Source: Streptomyces asiaticus (GTDB lineage: Bacteria > Actinomycetota > Actinomycetes > Streptomycetales > Streptomycetaceae). From it: a DNA stretch of 64,000 bases. A program made the translations under genes and the position numbers. Below, in pieces: positions 59,916 to 64,000 of this stretch (its first letter is position 1; every line of letters starts with the position of its first letter). Location of the stretch: contig NZ_JAGSHX010000006.1 of assembly GCF_018138715.1 (NCBI RefSeq), forward strand, positions 4,712,001-4,776,000, given 5' to 3'. The notes below the pieces were generated by a model. It did no database searches and was not told where the DNA came from. It saw only the letters and a program-made list of their open reading frames with translations.

Positions 59916-60554
59916 TCATCCGGCGGCGAGCCGCACGAGATCGTGCAGCGAGTCGATCTGCCAGTCGGCGGCGGCCGCCTCGGCGGTGCCGGACCACAGA
60001 TGGCCCCACGGCCCGCGCCGCAGATGCGCGACGCGCAGTCCCGCCGCCTTTGCCGGGCGGATGTCGTTCGCGGGGTGGTCCCCCACGTACACCGTCTCGT
60101 CGGGCGCGGCGTCGGTGAGATCCAGGACGCGGGCGAAGAAGCGTGGGTCGGGCTTGGCCACGCCCCACTCGCCCGAGGTGGCGATCTCGTCGACCATGAG
60201 GTCGAGCTCGCGTAGCAACTGGCCGACGTGCGCGGTCTGGTTGCCCGCGATGACGGTGTGGAGCCCCTTCTCACGGAGGGCCGCGAGGGCCGGACGCACA
60301 TCCGGATAGAGATCGGCTTCGTCCAGGCGCTCACCCGCCCCCGCGGCCTCCATCGCGGCTCGCTCGGCGGCGATGTCAATGTCCGGCCGAAGGAGCCGCA
60401 GCGCTTCGGCGTTGTCGCGGCCCTGAGCGACGACCGCGCCGACGAGTGCGGAGAGGGTATGGCGGGGGACGTCCAGCCAGTCCGCCCACGCGGCCCATCC
60501 GCGGTCATCCCGGATCAAGGTCTCGCCGACATCGAAGACCACCGCACGCAGCAT
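59916..60554 (-). CDS. HAD-superfamily hydrolase
   Basis: Encodes 212 residues with all HAD motifs: motif I VFDVGETLI (in this protein DVGET, the nucleophile Asp being the first Asp of FDVGE), motif II TVIAGNQT, motif III Lys in GVAKPDPRFF and motif IV YVGDHPANDI. A helical cap lies at about 20-90. It probably dephosphorylates a small phosphorylated metabolite; substrate unknown. The second Asp of the usual DxDxT is replaced by Gly-Glu, which occurs in some active members but may alter catalysis. Divergent from the SLOG gene. Confidence 0.88.
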   Translation of the reverse strand: MLRAVVFDVGETLIRDDRGWAAWADWLDVPRHTLSALVGAVVAQGRDNAEALRLLRPDIDIAAERAAMEAAGAGERLDEADLYPDVRPALAALREKGLHTVIAGNQTAHVGQLLRELDLMVDEIATSGEWGVAKPDPRFFARVLDLTDAAPDETVYVGDHPANDIRPAKAAGLRVAHLRRGPWGHLWSGTAEAAAADWQIDSLHDLVRLAAG

Positions 60555-60577
60555 GCGGGCAGCATAAGACGCGGCGA

Positions 60578-60599
60578 AGTGCGCGCTAGCGTACGCACT
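60578..60599. promoter_or_regulatory. Short palindrome between HAD and SLOG genes
   Basis: AGTGCG / CGCACT with a 10-bp centre, in the 77-bp region between two divergent genes. It could be a shared operator; weak evidence. Confidence 0.3.
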
Positions 60600-60631
60600 C
60601 TGCTCACCATGACGAGGAAGGCCACGCCCCG

Positions 60632-61120
60632 ATGACGACGATCGCTGTGACCGGGCACATGGACCTCACCGACGCGTCGGTGCCGCTGGTCCGCGGTGAG
60701 CTGGACAGACTCCTGGCCGCCTACGACCCGGCCGGCCTGGTCGGCGTGTCATGCGTCGCGAAGGGCGGTGACAGCGTGTTCGCCGACGCGGTCCTGGCGG
60801 TCGGCGGGCGTCTGGTTGTGGTGATTCCGTCGCGGGACTACCGGCAGGCGAAGGTCAGGCCGGACCACGCCGCGACCTTCGACCGTCTGGTGGCGGCCGC
60901 GGACGAGGTGCTGGTGATGCCGCATGAGACGGCGAACCGGCAGGCGTACGAGGCGGCGAACGCCGTGCTGCTGGAGCGGGCCGATCGGCTGATGGCGGTG
61001 TGGGACGGGCGGCCGCCCTCGGGCAAGGGCGGTGGTACGGCGGACGTGGTGGGTCAAGCGCGTGGGGCGGGCGTACCCGTCGACGTCGTCTGGCCGGACG
61101 GGGCTTCCCGCCGGCCGTGA
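60632..61120 (+). CDS. SLOG-fold nucleotide-binding protein
   Basis: Encodes 162 residues. Rossmann-like SLOG pattern: IAVTGHMDL strand-loop, CVAKGGDSVFADAVLAVGG, LVVVIPSRDY, ADEVLVMPHETANRQAYEAANAVLLERADRLMAVWDG and the Gly-rich GKGGGTADVVGQA that in SLOG proteins contacts nucleotide or nucleotide-derived ligands. SLOG domains act as ligand sensors or generators in several bacterial conflict systems, but many are housekeeping. GAGGAAGG lies 11 bp before the ATG. The next gene encodes a two-TM protein 48 bp downstream, with a short hairpin (61129-61144) between. Confidence 0.75.
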   Translation: MTTIAVTGHMDLTDASVPLVRGELDRLLAAYDPAGLVGVSCVAKGGDSVFADAVLAVGGRLVVVIPSRDYRQAKVRPDHAATFDRLVAAADEVLVMPHETANRQAYEAANAVLLERADRLMAVWDGRPPSGKGGGTADVVGQARGAGVPVDVVWPDGASRRP

Positions 61121-61128
61121 CACGCCTA

Positions 61129-61144
61129 CCCGGCCTGAGCCGGG
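61129..61144 (+). other. Short hairpin between the SLOG and two-TM genes
   Basis: CCCGGC / GCCGGG with a 4-nt loop. It may attenuate but is short for a terminator, so co-transcription of the flanking genes remains possible. Confidence 0.4.
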
Positions 61145-61168
61145 CCCGGTTGGGGCATGCTGGGGCAC

Positions 61169-61939
61169 ATGAGGCAGGGGGAGCCCGGCGAGGGCGAGGG
61201 GTATTCGGGGCGGGCCGGGAGGCGGCGGGTCATCGTCGGCTCCGTGGTGAGCTGTGTGGCCATCGCGGTGGCCGTCACCCATGTGCTGGCGCCGGATCTG
61301 AAGATAGACAGCGTCACCGTGGCGCTCCTGGTCGTGGCCGTCGTGCCGTGGCTGCGCGATCTGCTCGACAGTATCGAGCTGCCGGGTGGGTTCCGGCTGG
61401 AGTACGCGAAGGAGGTCGAGCGGCGCATCGAGGACGCCCAGCGGATCGCCGACGCCGCCCTCGTGGGGAGCGGCGACGACGGACCCGAGCCCGACGGCAC
61501 CACGGCGCTCGCGGATGTGCGCCGGTTGGCCGCCGAATACCTCGAGGTCCGTACGTCGATGTTCAGCGGGTCCGCCCGTACGCAGCGCATGAGCGGCATC
61601 TTCGCCCGGCTGGTGCGCGCCACCCAGCGGCTCGCCGACCCCGACCTGGACGGCTGGCTCACCTCCCCGGACGGCGGGCTGCGCCTGGCCGCGTACGCGC
61701 GGCTGTACGCGGTGCCGGACGCGGACGCGCTGGCCGCCCTGACGGACGCCGTCGTGAAGGAGCCGCTCGCCTTCAGCCAGTACTGGGGCATCCACGCGCT
61801 CGACAAGGTCGTGGACGCCGTCGGGGTCGAGGACGTGCCGCCGGGGGTCGTCCGGCGCCTGGAGGACTGCCGGCCGCGCGGCAACGACCGGGTGGCCCTG
61901 CTGCGGCGGCTGATCGCCAAGCTGCATGGCCTCCCGTAG
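61169..61939 (+). CDS. Two-TM protein with cytoplasmic helical domain, next to SLOG gene
   Basis: Encodes 256 residues from the ATG at 61169 (ATG 61157 is an alternative). Two closely spaced hydrophobic segments (VIVGSVVSCVAIAVAVTHVLA and VTVALLVVAVVPWLRDLL) are followed by a charged helical region (LEYAKEVERRIEDAQRIADAAL) and a helical C-terminal domain (AEYLEVRTSMFSGSARTQRM, LRLAAYARLYAVPDADALAAL, WGIHALDKVVDAVG). No named family recognised. The topology resembles the two-TM effector domains (SLATT-like) that accompany SLOG sensors, but sequence similarity was not established. Confidence 0.72.
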   Translation: MRQGEPGEGEGYSGRAGRRRVIVGSVVSCVAIAVAVTHVLAPDLKIDSVTVALLVVAVVPWLRDLLDSIELPGGFRLEYAKEVERRIEDAQRIADAALVGSGDDGPEPDGTTALADVRRLAAEYLEVRTSMFSGSARTQRMSGIFARLVRATQRLADPDLDGWLTSPDGGLRLAAYARLYAVPDADALAALTDAVVKEPLAFSQYWGIHALDKVVDAVGVEDVPPGVVRRLEDCRPRGNDRVALLRRLIAKLHGLP

Positions 61940-61964
61940 CGGTGCTTGACGGCTGGGGCGTCGA

Positions 61965-63035
61965 TCAGGTGGTGAGGGCGGGGTAGTCGGTGTAGCCCCG
62001 GTGGTCGCCGCCGTAGAACGTGGCCTGGTCGGGGGTGTTGAACGGGCCGCCCGCGGCCAGTCGCCGCGGCAGGTCGGGGTTGGCCAGGAACAGCGCCCCG
62101 TACGCGACCATGTCCGCGGTTCCGTCCTCGATCAGCTTCAGCGCCTCGGGCCCGGTGGCGTCCGGATGCGTGAACGGATTGATGATGAACGCACCCGGCC
62201 ACGACTTCCGCAGCCGCGCGGTCAGCTCGCGGTTCGGCCCCTCCAGCAGGTGCAGATAGGCCAGGTCCAGCCCGGCGAGCCGGTCCAGCAGGGCGAGGTA
62301 GACCTCATCCGGGGCCTCCTCGGCGATGTCGTTGTACGGGTTCCCGGGCGAGATCCGCAGGCCGACCCGGTGGCTGCCGATCGCCTCGGCCACGGCCGTG
62401 GTGACCTCGACGGCCAAGCGGATCCGGCCCTCGGTGTCGCCGCCCCAGCCATCCGCGCGCAGGTTGGAGTTGGGCGCGAGGAACTGGTGGATCAGATAGC
62501 CGTTCGCGCCGTGGATCTCCACGCCGTCGAACCCGGCCTCGACCGCGTTGCGCGCCGCCTCGGCGAAGTCGGCGATCGTCTGCCGGATGTCCGCCTCGCT
62601 CAGCTCCCTCGGCGTCACGAAGTCCTTCGGCCCCTCATGGGTGAAGACCTGGCCCTTGGCGGCCACCGCCGACGGCCCCACCGGCACCAGCCCGTCGGGC
62701 AGCAGGCTCGGGTGCCCGACCCGCCCGGTGTGCATCAGCTGCGCGAAGATCACGCCGCCCTCCCGGTGCACGGCGTCGGTCACCGTTCGCCACGCCCGCA
62801 CCTGCCCGGCCGTGTGCAGGCCGGGGGTGTCGGGGTAGCCCTGGCCGACCGGTGAGGGCTGGATGCCCTCGGTGACGATCAGCCCGGCACTGGCGCGCTG
62901 CGCGTAGTACGTCGCCATCAGCTCGGTCGGCTCCGCGCCGGTCCCGAAGGCGCGGCTGCGGGTCATCGGGGCCATTGCGACGCGGTTGGCCAGGTGCTTG
63001 CCGCCGAGGACGATCGGATCGAAGGGGGTGGTCAT
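61965..63035 (-). CDS. Old yellow enzyme-type alkene reductase
   Basis: Encodes 356 residues; AAGGAGG lies 5 bp before the ATG at 63035. Classic FMN-binding OYE barrel: MAPMTRSRA, GLIVTEGIQPSPVGQGYP, FAQLMHTGRVGHP, FDGVEIHGANGYLIHQFLAP with the conserved His-Gly-Ala-Asn, GLRISPGNPYND and a final VAYGALFLANPDLPRRL. It reduces activated C=C bonds (enals, enones, maleimides) with NADPH. Divergent from a MarR regulator through an operator-like region, so it is likely induced by electrophiles. The ribosome site overlaps the first unit of a 7-bp tandem repeat in its leader. Confidence 0.95.
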   Translation of the reverse strand: MTTPFDPIVLGGKHLANRVAMAPMTRSRAFGTGAEPTELMATYYAQRASAGLIVTEGIQPSPVGQGYPDTPGLHTAGQVRAWRTVTDAVHREGGVIFAQLMHTGRVGHPSLLPDGLVPVGPSAVAAKGQVFTHEGPKDFVTPRELSEADIRQTIADFAEAARNAVEAGFDGVEIHGANGYLIHQFLAPNSNLRADGWGGDTEGRIRLAVEVTTAVAEAIGSHRVGLRISPGNPYNDIAEEAPDEVYLALLDRLAGLDLAYLHLLEGPNRELTARLRKSWPGAFIINPFTHPDATGPEALKLIEDGTADMVAYGALFLANPDLPRRLAAGGPFNTPDQATFYGGDHRGYTDYPALTT

Positions 63036-63043
63036 GGTTCCTC

Positions 63044-63078
63044 CTTGGGTCTTGGGTCTTGGGCCCTGGGCCTTGGGC
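63044..63078 (-). repeat. 7-bp tandem repeat in the OYE leader
   Basis: Five units of C[TC]TGGG[TC] on the plus strand, read as (A/G)CCCA(A/G)G in the OYE message, followed by a degenerate sixth. The first unit overlaps the Shine-Dalgarno sequence, so unit gain or loss changes the leader next to the start codon. Confidence 0.8.
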
Positions 63079-63101
63079 CTTGAGATGGGTGATGCCTGTC
63101 T

Positions 63102-63132
63102 GAACAAGTAAGTCACTTAGCCGAACAAGTAA
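63102..63132. promoter_or_regulatory. Candidate MarR operator between OYE and MarR genes
   Basis: Two direct copies of GAACAAGTAA (63102-63111 and 63123-63132) are exactly 21 bp, two helical turns, apart, with a perfect palindrome TAAGT-C-ACTTA (63109-63119) between. This low-GC block stands out in the divergent region and is well placed to control the OYE gene and possibly the regulator itself. Confidence 0.6.
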
Positions 63133-63277
63133 ATGCCGCGAAGGCATTCCTGGGGGTGAGTGTGAGGTGGGTCACATGCATCTAGCTGCACTTATGTTGA
63201 TCGCAACCTAAAGGGCCGGGCGGAGGCGCTGGCCAGAAGGTAGGCTTACCCTGCCCAAACAGGAAAGTGGGGACGAG

Positions 63278-63829
63278 ATGACGCACTCCACGCCGGAGGC
63301 CGGGAAGGAGCCTGCGGCGACGGGGCCTGCGGTGACCGGGCAGGAGGCCACCGTCCCGGTGCCGACCGCGGCCGGCGGCGGGCCGGTCAGTCACGCGATC
63401 TTCCGCCTGGCCCGGCTGCACCGCATGCTCGCCGGTCAGCTGCTGCGCCGTATCGGCCTGCATCCGGGCCAGGAGCTGGTCATGATGCATCTATGGGAGC
63501 TCGGCCCGCAGCGGCAGACCGACCTGGTGCGGCTGCTGGACTCCGACGCCGCCACCATGACCCGCACCGTCCGGCGCCTGGAGCAGGCCGGTTTCGTCCG
63601 CCGCAGTCCCTCGCCCACCGACAAGCGCGCGACGATCATCGAACCCACGGTGGCCAGCCAAGCCCTGCGCCGCGAGGTCGAGCGGATCTGGAGCCAGTTG
63701 GAGGACGTGTCGACGGCGGGTCTCTCCGGCGACGAGCGTGCCGCGGCCCTACGCACCCTGGAGCGCCTGGAGGGCAACCTCGTCCAGGCCGCGACCGACT
63801 CCGCGGGGGCGGGGGAGACGGAGCGTTGA
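63278..63829 (+). CDS. MarR-family regulator
   Basis: Encodes 183 residues; GGGGACGAG precedes the ATG. After a ~40-residue Ala/Pro/Thr-rich tail, a MarR winged helix spans about 45-150: FRLARLHRMLAGQLLRRIGLHPGQELVMMHLWE, QRQTDLVRLLDSDAATMTRTVRRLEQAGFVRRSPSPTDKRA region with the wing TDKRA, and dimerisation helices at both ends. No cysteine is present in the HTH domain, so if it senses electrophiles it is probably by binding a ligand rather than by thiol modification. Divergent from the OYE gene. Confidence 0.93.
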   Translation: MTHSTPEAGKEPAATGPAVTGQEATVPVPTAAGGGPVSHAIFRLARLHRMLAGQLLRRIGLHPGQELVMMHLWELGPQRQTDLVRLLDSDAATMTRTVRRLEQAGFVRRSPSPTDKRATIIEPTVASQALRREVERIWSQLEDVSTAGLSGDERAAALRTLERLEGNLVQAATDSAGAGETER

Positions 63830-63904
63830 CACCCCGCCGAACAGGTACGGGTCCGCCCGCCCCGCAAAGTGCCCCGAGGGCGTCGCCCTTGGAGTCCCGC
63901 CTGC

Positions 63905-64000
63905 TCAGGAGTGCGTGAGGCGTCGCAGCGCGGCGTGGGCGGGCGGGCCCCAGGTGCGCTTGCCGCCCGGACGGCCGTGGACGCCCGCCTCCCCGATGAG
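63905..64000 (-). CDS. 3' end of a gene running off the window
   Basis: The last 95 bp encode, on the minus strand, a C-terminus that begins at the window edge LIGEAGVHGRPGGK and ends RTWGPPAHAALRRLTHS before TGA (63905-63907). Only 31 residues are visible and no family is recognised. Codon use is high-GC like the neighbours. It converges on the MarR gene, with about 75 bp between. Confidence 0.5.
   Translation of the reverse strand, partial: LIGEAGVHGRPGGKRTWGPPAHAALRRLTHS

Noticed and set aside
59846..60508. Upstream extension of the second XRE regulator
   Set aside because: It overlaps the HAD hydrolase gene in another frame; the ATG at 59845 with GGAG starts a normal HTH.

Overview
The window is very GC-rich chromosomal DNA with dense genes, frequent GTG starts, ATGA/GTGA overlaps and rare TTA codons. 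Together with a conservon, SpoIIE-type phosphatases, Tat-exported enzymes and an LAxTG surface protein, this points to Streptomyces or a close relative. No rRNA, tRNA, CRISPR array, prophage or intact transposon was seen. All calls are from reading sequence and translations; no database search was run.

1-13.9 kb: SseB-domain protein; pirin under an operator-like palindromic promoter; a sortase-anchored SdrD-like surface protein; a TTA-containing membrane protein; a beta-helix lipoprotein divergent from a Tat-exported Dyp peroxidase; a PAS-GAF-SpoIIE phosphatase; aspS; an exported intradiol dioxygenase; a receiver-like protein. 14-27 kb: metG, a VWA protein with a huge Ala/Glu-rich region, phoX behind a PHO-box-like repeat, a LigD-type polymerase, a LysR-like regulator, a membrane-anchored endonuclease/phosphatase-fold protein, a decayed tnpB, an ATP-dependent DNA ligase and a small membrane protein.

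27-39 kb: a Cache-PAS-GAF-SpoIIE phosphatase; a complete conservon (cvnA-B-C-D plus a cytochrome P450 with a non-canonical K-helix); then a cluster of XRE regulator (one TTA codon), HATPase, radical SAM/SPASM protein and isoaspartyl-methyltransferase-like enzyme, closed by a terminator and followed by a TetR gene with a candidate operator. 39-48 kb: secreted protein, DUF3105 and DUF305 genes; a LuxE/LuxC pair resembling the GriD/GriC carboxylic acid reductase; an orphan OmpR-type regulator; two small exported proteins; a YbaY-like protein; and a sigma-like/zinc-finger/transmembrane/CBM2 fusion.

48.5-58 kb: a hydroxyproline-catabolism operon (DapA-type deaminase, epimerase, GntR regulator, and three dehydrogenase subunits) followed by a molybdate operon (HTH-TOBE regulator, modABC). 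58-64 kb: a second XRE-TPR regulator (again one TTA codon) with two small partner genes, a HAD hydrolase, a SLOG-fold protein next to a two-TM protein, a divergent OYE/MarR pair with a clear operator, and the 3' end of a gene running off the window.

The parts most worth follow-up are the XRE-HATPase-radical SAM-methyltransferase cluster, the SLOG/two-TM pair, the sigma-CBM2 fusion, the conservon P450 and several unusually clear regulatory palindromes.
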